A stretch of DNA of 49,134 bases, taken from NCBI GenBank assembly GCA_026416955.1, contig JAOAEE010000031.1, positions 1 through 49,134 of the forward strand. The letters run 5' to 3'. Below the pieces are notes generated by a model. It saw only the letters and a program-made list of their open reading frames with translations. It searched no databases and was not told the DNA's origin. This stretch comes from Ignavibacteria bacterium (GTDB taxonomy: Bacteria; Bacteroidota; Ignavibacteria; Kapaibacteriales; UBA2268). Shown here piece by piece: positions 17,663-26,313 of the stretch (within the stretch, counting starts at the first letter, position 1; the number at the start of each line of letters is the position of its first letter). Both the position numbers and the translations under genes were made by a program.

Positions 17663-19156
17663 ATGAAAAGAATATATTTGATTTTGTTTTTGTTAATGCT
17701 AACTTTAAGTTTCAATAATTCACTATCTCAAGGGAAAAAGGTTGCCGATAATTCTCATTGCTTATCCTGTCACGACGACCCAACGATTACAATGACCAAG
17801 AATGGTAAAGAAATCTCCCTTGAAGTAAAGAAACATATTTATTCTAAGTCTGTTCATTCATTATTAAAATGTGAAAAATGTCATATTGGTTTTAATCCTG
17901 ATGAAATTCCACATAAAGAAAATATTACACTAATAAACTGTTTGAGTTGCCACAGCAATGCTCCACAAACCCATAAATTCCACCCAACAATGAACAAAGC
18001 AAATGGAACGGGTGGAACCGAAGATGTTAATTGCAAGAATTGCCACGGATACCACGATGTACAATCCCCAAAATCACCTTCTTCCCCTTTACATTTTACA
18101 AATTCTACTAACTTTTGTGGAAAGTGTCATAAAAAAGAACGAGAAGACCACATAAAATCTCAACATTTTGTTGAGATAAATAAAAATAATCCCAATGCCC
18201 CAACTTGTATTTTTTGTCATCAAAAGCCAATTACAAGCGGAAATCGCCTTGAATTAGTTCAATTGAAATTAAACCAAGAGGAGTTGTGCCTAAGTTGTCA
18301 CATTAACCAACAAGGAAATCAATTTGCAAAAGCACTTATAGATTATGATAAAAGTGTCCACGGAGCCGCACTTCGTCGGGGAAATCAGTTTGCTGCAATT
18401 TGCATCGATTGCCACGGCTCCCATAATTTACAAAAAGTAACTTCGCCAACCTCTAATATCAATCCTACAAAAGTCTCGGATGTATGTGGTAAATGTCACG
18501 TCGCCATCACCCAAGAGTATCATTCAAGCGTTCACGGTACTGAACTTTTAAAGGGAAATCCAGACGTTCCGGGTTGCACATATTGCCACGGTGAACATTC
18601 CATTGGTCCGATGGCAATAGTGGAAGAAAGAATTATTCAAAGAAACAGAATGAACTTCAACACATTAGTTTCAAATAAGATGGTTTTCTGTGTACGTTGC
18701 CACACGAACGATACTCTAATGTCAAAATATAAATTAAGTACTTTGGATAAAGCCCACGACTGGCTACCTAATTTACAGGTCCATTGGGAAACAGTTCGTT
18801 GTGTCGATTGCCACTCATCATACGAACCACCAAACCTTTCTCATAATATTCTGCCCCGTGATGCAACAGTCAAAAAGTGTGAAGAATGCCATTCAAAGAA
18901 CTCAATTCTTATGACAAAGTTATATAAACACGAAAAAGCCCGTTCACGCGAAAAATATGGGTTTATTAATGGAACTATTTTAAGCGACGCTTATGTGATT
19001 GGCACAACCAGAAATGTTTATTTGGACTTTTTCAGCATTGTAATTTTTGGAATTGTAATTGTTTTTCTTCTAATTCACATTTTTCTAAGGTGGTATTTCC
19101 GCCCTTCAAAAGTCCCAGTTGTGAGTCAAGAACAAAAGCAAGAAGGTGAAGAGTAA
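17663..19156 (+). CDS. Tridecahaem (13 CXXCH) cytochrome c with C-terminal membrane anchor
   Basis: A 497-residue protein with a signal peptide (to about residue 22) and thirteen CXXCH motifs in order: CLSCH, CEKCH, CLSCH, CKNCH, CGKCH, CIFCH, CLSCH, CIDCH, CGKCH, CTYCH, CVRCH, CVDCH, CEECH. Many are followed by GxH or paired with SVH segments, giving likely bis-histidine haems. A single hydrophobic helix at about 453-475 with a basic flank (RWYFR) anchors the C-terminus in the inner membrane, leaving the haems in the periplasm. The next gene, 26 bp on, encodes a quinone-linked cytochrome b/multihaem fusion. The two probably form a complex that passes electrons between the quinone pool and the periplasmic carriers. 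Substrate reduction at one of the haems cannot be excluded. Confidence 0.9.
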   Translation: MKRIYLILFLLMLTLSFNNSLSQGKKVADNSHCLSCHDDPTITMTKNGKEISLEVKKHIYSKSVHSLLKCEKCHIGFNPDEIPHKENITLINCLSCHSNAPQTHKFHPTMNKANGTGGTEDVNCKNCHGYHDVQSPKSPSSPLHFTNSTNFCGKCHKKEREDHIKSQHFVEINKNNPNAPTCIFCHQKPITSGNRLELVQLKLNQEELCLSCHINQQGNQFAKALIDYDKSVHGAALRRGNQFAAICIDCHGSHNLQKVTSPTSNINPTKVSDVCGKCHVAITQEYHSSVHGTELLKGNPDVPGCTYCHGEHSIGPMAIVEERIIQRNRMNFNTLVSNKMVFCVRCHTNDTLMSKYKLSTLDKAHDWLPNLQVHWETVRCVDCHSSYEPPNLSHNILPRDATVKKCEECHSKNSILMTKLYKHEKARSREKYGFINGTILSDAYVIGTTRNVYLDFFSIVIFGIVIVFLLIHIFLRWYFRPSKVPVVSQEQKQEGEE

Positions 19157-19182
19157 GTTTTACAAATAATATTATCGACAAA

Positions 19183-21390
19183 ATGAAAAAAATATACCTT
19201 TACCCTTTTTGGTTGCGATTGTGGCACTGGTCTAATGCTTTACTTTTTCTTCTATTAATCGCTTCTGGTTTAAGTCTCCACTATTCTGACCCTAAAACGG
19301 GTTTCATACCATTTCAAATTTCGATTATTATTCATAATGTCTGTGGAATCTTACTATCTTTAAATTATTTGTTTTTCATTATCAAAAGTATTATTTCAAA
19401 AAATTATAAGTATTACATTCCAAAGCTGAAGGGTCTTTGGGAAAGAATTTACATTCAACTTCGATATTATTTGTTAGGTATATTTATTGGAGAACATCAT
19501 CCTTTTGAATCCGACAAAGAACAAAAGTTCAATCCTTTGCAGCAAATAACATACCTTTTCATAATGGCATTATTTATGCCATTAATTATTATTTCTGGTT
19601 GGTTACTGATGTTTCCAGAGTTAGCACCCGACGAATTTCTTGGTTTGGGTGGTATCTGGCCAATGGCGCTGCTGCACACAATTGTGGGCTTCATATTAAG
19701 TATATTTATGTTTGTCCATATCTACTTAGGAACCACTGGAAGCACTATTGGTGAACTCTACAAATCGATGATTACTGGATGGAAACTTGCATTTGAAGAG
19801 CCACACCAAATTCAACTTAAACCTAAAAAGCCTTATAAGAAGAAAAAACTATTGCCTGTCGTATTTTATAATCCAACATCACTTTCAGGAGCTCTTATTT
19901 CCATATTATCTTTTGTGATAATTGTTTTTTTAACTATCATAGAACTATTTACCGAGAACCCCAATCCATATCTTGGTATTGTCACATTTATTGTTTTGCC
20001 AACTTTTGTACTTTTAGGTATCGCATTAATAATTTTTGGGGCACTGAAAGAAAATAGAAGGTTACTTAGGTCGGGTGGCGCTAAGAAGGCGCTACCAGTT
20101 ATCGATCTAAATAACCCACGTCACCAAGTTGCCACAATAGTATTTTCGGTTAGTGGTTTATTATTGCTAATTTTTTCTACTTTTGGAACATTCAAAGCAT
20201 ATGAATATACAGATTCTGACCAGTTTTGCGGGGAAGTCTGCCATAAAGTTATGGAACCGGTGTATTTTTCCTATAAAGATTCTCCCCACTCAAGAGTTGG
20301 TTGTGTGAAATGCCACATTGGTCCAGGTGCTGACTGGTTTGTTCGTTCAAAGCTTTCTGGTGCATACCAAGTATATGCAACTATAATGGAAAAATATTCG
20401 AAACCAATTCCAACCCCAGTCGAGAATCTACGCCCATCGCAAGAAACCTGCGAACAGTGTCATTGGCCTAAGCATTTTTATTCCGAAAAAAATAAACGTT
20501 ACGACTTTTTTACCTCTGACGAAAAAAATTCAGAATATCAAATCTCTATGTTAATAAAAGTTGGTGGTGGTAGCCCAGAAACTGGAAACAATGACGGCAT
20601 TCATTGGCATATGTATCTTGCAAATGAAATTACCTATTGGGCTGCAGATAAAACCCGACAAATTATTCCTTGGGTTAAATCTCGCTCACTTATTACCGGA
20701 GAAGAAAATGTTTACATCGATACAACATATAAATTTGAATTCAAAACAAAAGTCCCTCCAAAAGAAGAACTGCGTAGGTTCGATTGTATCGATTGCCATA
20801 ACAGACCATCCCACGTTTTCAAACAACCTAATCAAACTATTAACTATTATCTTTCTTCAGGCAAAATCGATAAAACCTTACCTTACATAAAAAATATAGG
20901 GGTACAGGTTTTAGAAAATTACGCCCGCTCTCGCAAAACTGCCTTCGAGAACATCAAAAATTATGTATATGGTTTTTATAAACAATATTATCCGGAAGTA
21001 TTAATTCAAAAAGAGAAAGAAATTGAAAAAGCAGTTCACGAACTTTACAATATTTATATGCGGAATTACTTTCCCGATATGAAAGCGAATTGGAAAAACT
21101 ACCCAGTGAATATTGGGCACCTCTACAGCCCGGGTTGTTTCAGATGTCACGACGGAAAGCACGTTAGCCCTACAACTGGTAAAGTCATTACTAATGATTG
21201 CAATGCTTGTCATATAATTAATTATCAAAAACCACCAAGCGGCGAAGTATTTGTATCATCCCAAGGATTAGAATTTATACACCCAGGTGGTATAGAAAAA
21301 CTTTCTCAAAAACAACAATGTTATATTTGCCACGGTGCCCAAGGGCAACAACAAATCTTTATGCCAAAGATTTCTACTGCAAGCAAATAA
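19183..21390 (+). CDS. Cytochrome b561-type membrane domain fused to a seven-haem NapC/NirT-like cytochrome c
   Basis: A 735-residue protein with about seven membrane helices. The first four (about 19-36, 44-67, 125-145, 161-182) match the diheme cytochrome b of formate dehydrogenase/hydrogenase type, with histidines in LRLWHWSN, SLHYSD, IIIHNVCG, LLHTIVG and MFVHIYLG. Two further helices (236-287) lead to a NapC/NirT-like anchor (316-338). Seven c-haem sites follow: CGEVCH (C349, a CX3CH variant), CVKCH, CEQCH, CIDCH, CFRCH, CNACH, CYICH. Proteins of these families oxidise or reduce membrane quinones, so this is the likely quinone entry or exit point of the redox island. Having both a b-type and a NapC-type module in one chain is unusual. 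It follows the 13-haem cytochrome gene by 26 bp. Confidence 0.88.
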   Translation: MKKIYLYPFWLRLWHWSNALLFLLLIASGLSLHYSDPKTGFIPFQISIIIHNVCGILLSLNYLFFIIKSIISKNYKYYIPKLKGLWERIYIQLRYYLLGIFIGEHHPFESDKEQKFNPLQQITYLFIMALFMPLIIISGWLLMFPELAPDEFLGLGGIWPMALLHTIVGFILSIFMFVHIYLGTTGSTIGELYKSMITGWKLAFEEPHQIQLKPKKPYKKKKLLPVVFYNPTSLSGALISILSFVIIVFLTIIELFTENPNPYLGIVTFIVLPTFVLLGIALIIFGALKENRRLLRSGGAKKALPVIDLNNPRHQVATIVFSVSGLLLLIFSTFGTFKAYEYTDSDQFCGEVCHKVMEPVYFSYKDSPHSRVGCVKCHIGPGADWFVRSKLSGAYQVYATIMEKYSKPIPTPVENLRPSQETCEQCHWPKHFYSEKNKRYDFFTSDEKNSEYQISMLIKVGGGSPETGNNDGIHWHMYLANEITYWAADKTRQIIPWVKSRSLITGEENVYIDTTYKFEFKTKVPPKEELRRFDCIDCHNRPSHVFKQPNQTINYYLSSGKIDKTLPYIKNIGVQVLENYARSRKTAFENIKNYVYGFYKQYYPEVLIQKEKEIEKAVHELYNIYMRNYFPDMKANWKNYPVNIGHLYSPGCFRCHDGKHVSPTTGKVITNDCNACHIINYQKPPSGEVFVSSQGLEFIHPGGIEKLSQKQQCYICHGAQGQQQIFMPKISTASK

Positions 21391-21419
21391 TTTGTAATTT
21401 TGTTTTTTTTATTAATGAT

Positions 21420-22316
21420 ATGGAACTTAGGGGGGGAATTAATTCTTTTTTAAATTATTGCCAAAATCAAAAAAAATTCTCTGAAAATACTTTAAAAACC
21501 TATAAAATAGCACTACACCAATTTCAGGATTTATTAATTTCAGAAATTGGATATGATATGCCTCTAAATGAGTTAAAAGAAACTCATATAAAGCGTTTTA
21601 TATCATATTTGCACTACCAAAACTTATCAAAAAAGTCTATAAAATTGAAACTTTCATCGATAAAATCTTTTTTTAAATACCTATACAAAAACGATATCAT
21701 TAGCTACGACCCTGCAAAACTTGTTTTCCTTCCAAAAGTCGAAAAAAATATTCCATCTTTTCTAACATTAGATGAAGTAAAAAACATTCTCGATAAGTTA
21801 GAACCAAGCACGCCAATAAATTCTCGCAACATAGCATTAATTGAATTGTTATATGGAACAGGATTGAGAATTTCTGAGGCTCTTCAATTAAAAACCTATT
21901 CAATTACCGAAAAAACAAAATCAATCAAAGTGTTCGGTAAGGGGAAGAAAGAAAGAATCGTACCTATTGGTTCAAAAGCGAAAGAAGCTGTTTTACGCTA
22001 TTTGAAAAAAAGGACCGAAATTCCTAACTCCGATAAAACAAACTTCCTTTTCGTTACAAAATCCGGAAGACCACTTACTTCTACTGACGCTTATAGAATA
22101 ATTAATTCAATTCTCATAAAACATACATCTGCTCCTCAAAAAAGTCCTCATACACTTCGACATACCTTTGCAACCCATCTTTTGGATAGAGGTGCAGATA
22201 TTCGAACTGTAAGCGAAATGCTTGGGCACTCTTCTCTTTCTTCAACACAAGTTTATACCCACGTTTCCATTCAAAAAATTATCGAAGAATACAAAAAATC
22301 GCACCCCAAAGCCTAA
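21420..22316 (+). CDS. Xer-type tyrosine recombinase
   Basis: A 298-residue site-specific recombinase with an N-terminal SAM-like DNA-binding domain (FLNYCQNQKKFSENTLKTYKI) and a catalytic domain. The latter carries the R-K-H-R-H-Y set: Arg in GTGLRISE, Lys in GKGKKERIVP, His/Arg in HTLRHTFATHLLDRG, His in LGHSSLSSTQ, and Tyr in VYTHV. Length and layout fit XerC/XerD, which resolve chromosome dimers at dif. The frame opens at 21318, inside the cytochrome gene, but the ATG at 21420 is the likely start because the family's N-terminus begins there and it avoids the overlap. An integrase of a mobile element is an alternative; no attachment repeats or element genes are visible nearby. Confidence 0.9.
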   Translation: MELRGGINSFLNYCQNQKKFSENTLKTYKIALHQFQDLLISEIGYDMPLNELKETHIKRFISYLHYQNLSKKSIKLKLSSIKSFFKYLYKNDIISYDPAKLVFLPKVEKNIPSFLTLDEVKNILDKLEPSTPINSRNIALIELLYGTGLRISEALQLKTYSITEKTKSIKVFGKGKKERIVPIGSKAKEAVLRYLKKRTEIPNSDKTNFLFVTKSGRPLTSTDAYRIINSILIKHTSAPQKSPHTLRHTFATHLLDRGADIRTVSEMLGHSSLSSTQVYTHVSIQKIIEEYKKSHPKA

Positions 22317-22511
22317 TCCTAAACAAGTATTAGTCTCTCCCATTTTTACTTCTATAACTTTTTCTTGTGTGAAAATTTTCCAAAAAAGCTTCCCCAGAAG
22401 AAAATTTTTACCTCTTTAAAATACAATTGAATTAAATATTTATTTTTATATTTCAAACAGTTTCTAGTACTTCAACAGAAATTTCGACTAACTTCGTTAA
22501 TGATTAACATT

Positions 22512-23747
22512 CTAGAAAACATAAGTAAATGCAATCTGACCCCTAATGTTGGTTACTCCTTTTGGGTCCGTAACTTTGCCTTTATCGTTTCTATCAACCT
22601 TCCCAAATCTAGCGACCATTGTTTCAATTTCGCAAGCAACTTTCACTTTTCCAAAAGTAAATTGAACACGGGGTGAAACTCTCAGCAAATCCAAGGCATC
22701 TTCGTTCCTACCGTAAAAGATTTGGTAATTTTCTTTTGTACCTAAGTTTTTTGTGTAACCTCCAAAAAGCCCAAATTCGATTTCCTTGCCATAAGATATA
22801 TCAGCCCATATACTTAAATTCCTATTTGGTGTATATCCCCACTTATCCAATGCAGTATCTTTTAAATCTTTTATTGGGAAAGACCCGTATCCCCCAAGCA
22901 TAACCATTTCTGCAAGATTTTCCCCAAGAACCCCTTCCGTTTTAAAAGTAAAGCTTCCTATGGCAAATTTCAGAAAACCAATAAAAGATAATCCCTCTAC
23001 TTTTTCATTAGTGGTATAATTATTAACCGTTTTAATTCTTGGTGCAAGTCGTTTGAAATCCACCCCTGCTCCAATTAAAGAATTGTCAAGAAAATTAACT
23101 TGCAATTGGGCATTAAGATTTGGAATTACTGCATTTCTTAAATAAACAGTTGAATTCCCTTCTGGCCCGGGACTTTGGAAATCTCTTTGTGATGAAGCAG
23201 TGAAGATAAGTTTAAGAAAATCTAATTTAGTTGTAAATCGAAGTTGGGGAGAGCGAATAAACGGTTGGAAGGGTGCACCAGTATTGAAACCAATCGTTCC
23301 GGGATAACACTCCACAACAAACATTGGATGCCAAAACTGCCCTGCAAGAAATTCAAAATTCTCCCAAGTGAACTTCAAAAATGCGTGACGAAGTCTAAGT
23401 GTATTGATTGTTGCATCGGTAGAGCCAAAAAATTCAGTTTCAAAGTAAGCCATCGACTTGGCTCCAAGGACATCAGGACCGGTAATTGTTCCAGCAAGTC
23501 TTGTTTGAATTGAAAGAATATTGAGATTAGCTTTGGCATTCAAGTCTTTCTTATTTGCATCGAGAACTTCTTTCTTGGGAATAATCGAAAAGTGTCCTTC
23601 GCGAAGTTGGTCAATTTGCCTCGAATCAAAAAGGACATCTGTTTTTACATAGCCAGAAAGTCTAAGAGAAACCCCATCTGTTTGAGAGAAAGACTTAATG
23701 AAAATGAACAAAAAGGACCATAAGGCAAGTGTAAATATATGCCTCAT
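22512..23747 (-). CDS. Outer-membrane beta-barrel porin-like protein
   Basis: A 411-residue protein with a signal peptide (ending IKSFSQ) and a beta-barrel pattern throughout, starting LRLSGYVKTDVLFDS and ending IRGQIAFTYVF with a terminal Phe. It resembles DcaP-like or generic porins with an N-terminal SGYVK strand and a QFWHPMFV segment, but no substrate can be assigned. A very strong ribosome site (AAGGAGG) precedes the start, and the ATG overlaps the stop of the glycosyltransferase gene upstream (ATGA at 23744-23747). It is the last gene of the three-gene minus-strand unit with the two GT9 genes and faces the recombinase gene convergently across 195 bp without an obvious terminator hairpin. 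Confidence 0.8.
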   Translation of the reverse strand: MRHIFTLALWSFLFIFIKSFSQTDGVSLRLSGYVKTDVLFDSRQIDQLREGHFSIIPKKEVLDANKKDLNAKANLNILSIQTRLAGTITGPDVLGAKSMAYFETEFFGSTDATINTLRLRHAFLKFTWENFEFLAGQFWHPMFVVECYPGTIGFNTGAPFQPFIRSPQLRFTTKLDFLKLIFTASSQRDFQSPGPEGNSTVYLRNAVIPNLNAQLQVNFLDNSLIGAGVDFKRLAPRIKTVNNYTTNEKVEGLSFIGFLKFAIGSFTFKTEGVLGENLAEMVMLGGYGSFPIKDLKDTALDKWGYTPNRNLSIWADISYGKEIEFGLFGGYTKNLGTKENYQIFYGRNEDALDLLRVSPRVQFTFGKVKVACEIETMVARFGKVDRNDKGKVTDPKGVTNIRGQIAFTYVF

Positions 23748-24724
23748 AAAACCTCCTTATAAGAATTAATAAATGAATTGATTTTAGCAACAAACAATGA
23801 GATTGGAATTGAATGTATCCCATCATCTCCACTTTTCGCTCGAACTACAATACATTTTGGGTTATTTGGATGGAACTTATTGAAAAAATTATCGAGGCCA
23901 CTATAAAATGCCAAAGTTGACTTTGAATATGCAGTAGCAATGTGAACAAGAGAAGTGTCGGGAGTAATAACCCTAAGGGCATTATTTACAACAGCAAAAA
24001 TATCGAGAATTGTTCTAGAAAAAAATAAATTCAAGAATCGAAATTTTCCTTTTAAGTTTAAAGCCTTTATTGTATCATTTACATCGAATGTTAAGACAAT
24101 TGGTATATCGGTAACAATTTCTGTAAAAATTTGATTTAATTCATACTCGGAGAAAGTTTTTTTGGAATTACTTGCAGAAATGTTAAAAACTATATAGGAA
24201 TTTCTTTTTAAACCATTATCCAGCAAAAAAGACTCCAGATATTTTTTCGAATCCTCTGGATAAAATAGAACTGGTTTAGGAATATCATCCCTTGAAGATG
24301 GAATATCCAAATACTTAAAGGCTTGGAAAACTCTTTGAGTAAAGTGTAAATGTTCATTTTGTTCTGCATTAGGAATAGTAATGTCAAATGTTTTTTTGTT
24401 TGAATAATTTAAGCCAATTTTCACTTTTGCCCGAACAAGACGAGCAATAATCTGACTTTCAGTGGAATAATGGTCTTTTGGGTCCACATAGTAATCAAAT
24501 TTGTTCTGTAAGAATGTAAGCAAATTATTAATTAATCTATGTGGTAATTTATTCCAAATGATAATTTCTGAAACATCTGGATGGTGTTTAACTACCAGAT
24601 AATTCCTTCCACCGGCGATAAAATTTATTTTTGAACTCGGATACTTATTTTTAATTGCAGTAATAATTGGTGTAGTTAAAATCATATCACCATAAGTACC
24701 CAATTGTAAAATACATATATTCAT
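23744..24724 (-). CDS. Glycosyltransferase family 9 (heptosyltransferase-like)
   Basis: About 326 residues with the GT9/heptosyltransferase fold: N-terminal ILQLGTYGDMILTTPIITAIKNKYP (acceptor side) and the C-terminal donor-binding block ITPDTSLVHIATAY. GT9 enzymes add heptose or similar sugars to lipopolysaccharide core at the cytoplasmic membrane. The ATG at 24724 is preferred over an upstream ATG at 24745 because it follows GAGGGG and overlaps the preceding stop as ATGA. It is coupled to another GT9 gene upstream and to a porin gene downstream, consistent with an outer-membrane biogenesis unit. The donor sugar cannot be read from the sequence. Confidence 0.85.
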   Translation of the reverse strand: MNICILQLGTYGDMILTTPIITAIKNKYPSSKINFIAGGRNYLVVKHHPDVSEIIIWNKLPHRLINNLLTFLQNKFDYYVDPKDHYSTESQIIARLVRAKVKIGLNYSNKKTFDITIPNAEQNEHLHFTQRVFQAFKYLDIPSSRDDIPKPVLFYPEDSKKYLESFLLDNGLKRNSYIVFNISASNSKKTFSEYELNQIFTEIVTDIPIVLTFDVNDTIKALNLKGKFRFLNLFFSRTILDIFAVVNNALRVITPDTSLVHIATAYSKSTLAFYSGLDNFFNKFHPNNPKCIVVRAKSGDDGIHSIPISLFVAKINSFINSYKEVL

Positions 24725-25845
24725 TTCCCCTCGACTAAATCGCAAAACTTGGAAAAAACTGCCAGTGGGGAAATATCGGTATATGAATCCTCTTTAGATA
24801 GAATAGCTTTAAATCTCGTCTTGTAAGGGTACCAAGGCATACCATATTTTTCGCCAATAAACTGATAAAAAACAACAATGGGAATATTGAAAGCAGAGGC
24901 TAAATGAACAACCGATGTATCTGGCGAAACCAAAAAATCACATTCAGAAATCATTTCTGCAAATTCATCAAAATTTTGGTTTATTGGTGCAATATAGACG
25001 TTTTCAAGGGTTTGAAACTTTGATAATTCTTTTCTAAGCTCATATGTAGGAAAAATAATTATTTCAAACGGGTAATTAGAGATTATTAATCGAATAAGAG
25101 AATAAAAATTTTCTAAGCCCCAAAATTTAGATTTCGTAGAACCAGTAAGGACAACACCAACACGCTTTTCACCTTTCTTAATCAATTTGTTTGTATTTTC
25201 CTTTACTGGATATTCCAAGTTTTTTTGTACTTTTTCTATTTCAATTCCAAATGCGATAAGCAAAAAACAAATTCTATCGATGATGTGAAAGTCCATTTTG
25301 TTTGGTAAGAAAACTATGTGTGTATACACCTTTCTGTTTTCTTTATCGAAGCCGAGAGAAAATCGAGGTTTGATAAAATTAATAACGAAACTCGAAGTAA
25401 AAGAAGGATTATCGAACAAATCAATAACTAAATCATACTTTTGCCTTCTTAATTTATAAACTAATATTAATCCACTTATAATATTCTTTGGAAAACAAAA
25501 GACTTGGTCAACATAGTTAAGTATACAGCTTTTTGCGACTAAATTTCGATAACTCAAAAGAATATGTATCGTGGAAGTAGGAAGGTGGTTTCTTAAAGCA
25601 CGTAAAAAAGGTACGGAAACCAATAAATCACCAATTCTATCCTGCCTTAAAATTAATATTTTTCGAACATTTGATGTAAAATCAACTTCTTGCCCATTTA
25701 TGATTTTAGGTCGACAATTACAAAATGTTTTAAAAATCAATGGCTTAAAAATGCTTTTTACAAGAAGCTCGAACTTTTTGACAAAATAAAAAAAACGGCT
25801 ATTTTGTCGAGACAAAATAGCCGAAAAGTAAAGAAAATCCAACAC
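24721..25845 (-). CDS. Glycosyltransferase family 9 (heptosyltransferase-like); N-terminus uncertain
   Basis: GT9 enzyme with ILILRQDRIGDLLVSVPFLRAL (about residues 63-84) and the donor-site block LVSPDTSVVHLASAF. It probably acts with the adjacent GT9 on lipopolysaccharide core. The conserved domain begins near residue 60. The frame's only early ATG (25845) lies upstream of a perfect intrinsic terminator (25788-25823) on the same strand, so residues about 8-20 would be encoded by the hairpin and its U-run. Either the gene is translated from read-through transcripts, or a promoter and a non-ATG start lie downstream of the hairpin. No other ATG occurs before the domain. The N-terminal 50-60 residues should be treated as provisional. 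Confidence 0.8.
   Translation of the reverse strand: MLDFLYFSAILSRQNSRFFYFVKKFELLVKSIFKPLIFKTFCNCRPKIINGQEVDFTSNVRKILILRQDRIGDLLVSVPFLRALRNHLPTSTIHILLSYRNLVAKSCILNYVDQVFCFPKNIISGLILVYKLRRQKYDLVIDLFDNPSFTSSFVINFIKPRFSLGFDKENRKVYTHIVFLPNKMDFHIIDRICFLLIAFGIEIEKVQKNLEYPVKENTNKLIKKGEKRVGVVLTGSTKSKFWGLENFYSLIRLIISNYPFEIIIFPTYELRKELSKFQTLENVYIAPINQNFDEFAEMISECDFLVSPDTSVVHLASAFNIPIVVFYQFIGEKYGMPWYPYKTRFKAILSKEDSYTDISPLAVFSKFCDLVEGK
25788..25823 (-). terminator. Intrinsic terminator on the minus strand, overlapping the predicted GT9 start
   Basis: CGGCTATTTTGTC (25796-25808) and GACAAAATAGCCG (25811-25823) are a perfect 13-bp inverted repeat. On the minus strand they are followed by eight T (25795-25788). 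This ends the aldehyde dehydrogenase / S41-like / metal-binding unit 34 bp after its last stop codon. Confidence 0.9.
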
Positions 25846-25856
25846 TTTATTCTACA

Positions 25857-26261
25857 TCACTTATTTTTAGTCTTTTTGGAACAAGAACCCGACTTTTTAT
25901 CCTTACAATCGTGCTTGGAATTTTTATCTTTACAACCTTCATCTTTATGTTCTGGTAAATCAATTTTTTTACCTTCTTCATAAACTGCTGCTTCGTATCC
26001 AATCTTTTTAATTGTGGCAATTAAATTATCTACGCTCGCTTTATCTGTATCGAACTTAATTAAAGCAATTTTTGTTGATAAATCCAAGGTCGCTTCTTGA
26101 ACCCCATCTACCTTTTTCAAAGCCTTTTCAATTTTCGCTTTACAGCCTTCGCAATGTGCATTCGTCAATAGTTGAACTTCGCTATTCTTTGAAAACAAAA
26201 GTAAAGTTGAGATAAAGAAAACAAAAAGAGTTAGTGAAATATTTAACATAAACTTTTTCAT
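25857..26261 (-). CDS. Secreted heavy-metal-associated (HMA) domain protein with Cys/Lys-rich tail
   Basis: About 134 residues from the ATG at 26261 (MKKFMLNISL), chosen because a signal peptide starts there; a frame ten codons longer opens at 26291. After the signal comes one HMA domain with the metal-binding loop AHCEGCKAKIEKAL and the KVDGVQEATLDL strand typical of MerP/CopZ-like proteins. The last 35 residues are rich in Lys, Asp and Cys (GCKDKNSKHDCKDKK), which could add metal-binding capacity. It probably binds copper or another thiophilic ion in the periplasm. It is the last gene before the terminator and follows the S41-like gene by about 50 bp. Confidence 0.88.
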   Translation of the reverse strand: MKKFMLNISLTLFVFFISTLLLFSKNSEVQLLTNAHCEGCKAKIEKALKKVDGVQEATLDLSTKIALIKFDTDKASVDNLIATIKKIGYEAAVYEEGKKIDLPEHKDEGCKDKNSKHDCKDKKSGSCSKKTKNK

Positions 26262-26313
26262 AATTTTATTAAGATTAGTTTTACAAATCACAAAAATAAA
26301 AAAATTTTCGTAA

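Noticed and set aside
21318-21420. Longer start for the Xer recombinase overlapping the cytochrome b fusion gene
   Set aside because: The extra 34 residues do not resemble the family's N-terminus, while the ATG at 21420 gives the expected length.
21420-22316. Integrase of a genomic island carrying the cytochrome cluster
   Set aside because: No tRNA, direct repeats or other mobility genes are visible around it; a housekeeping Xer protein fits as well.
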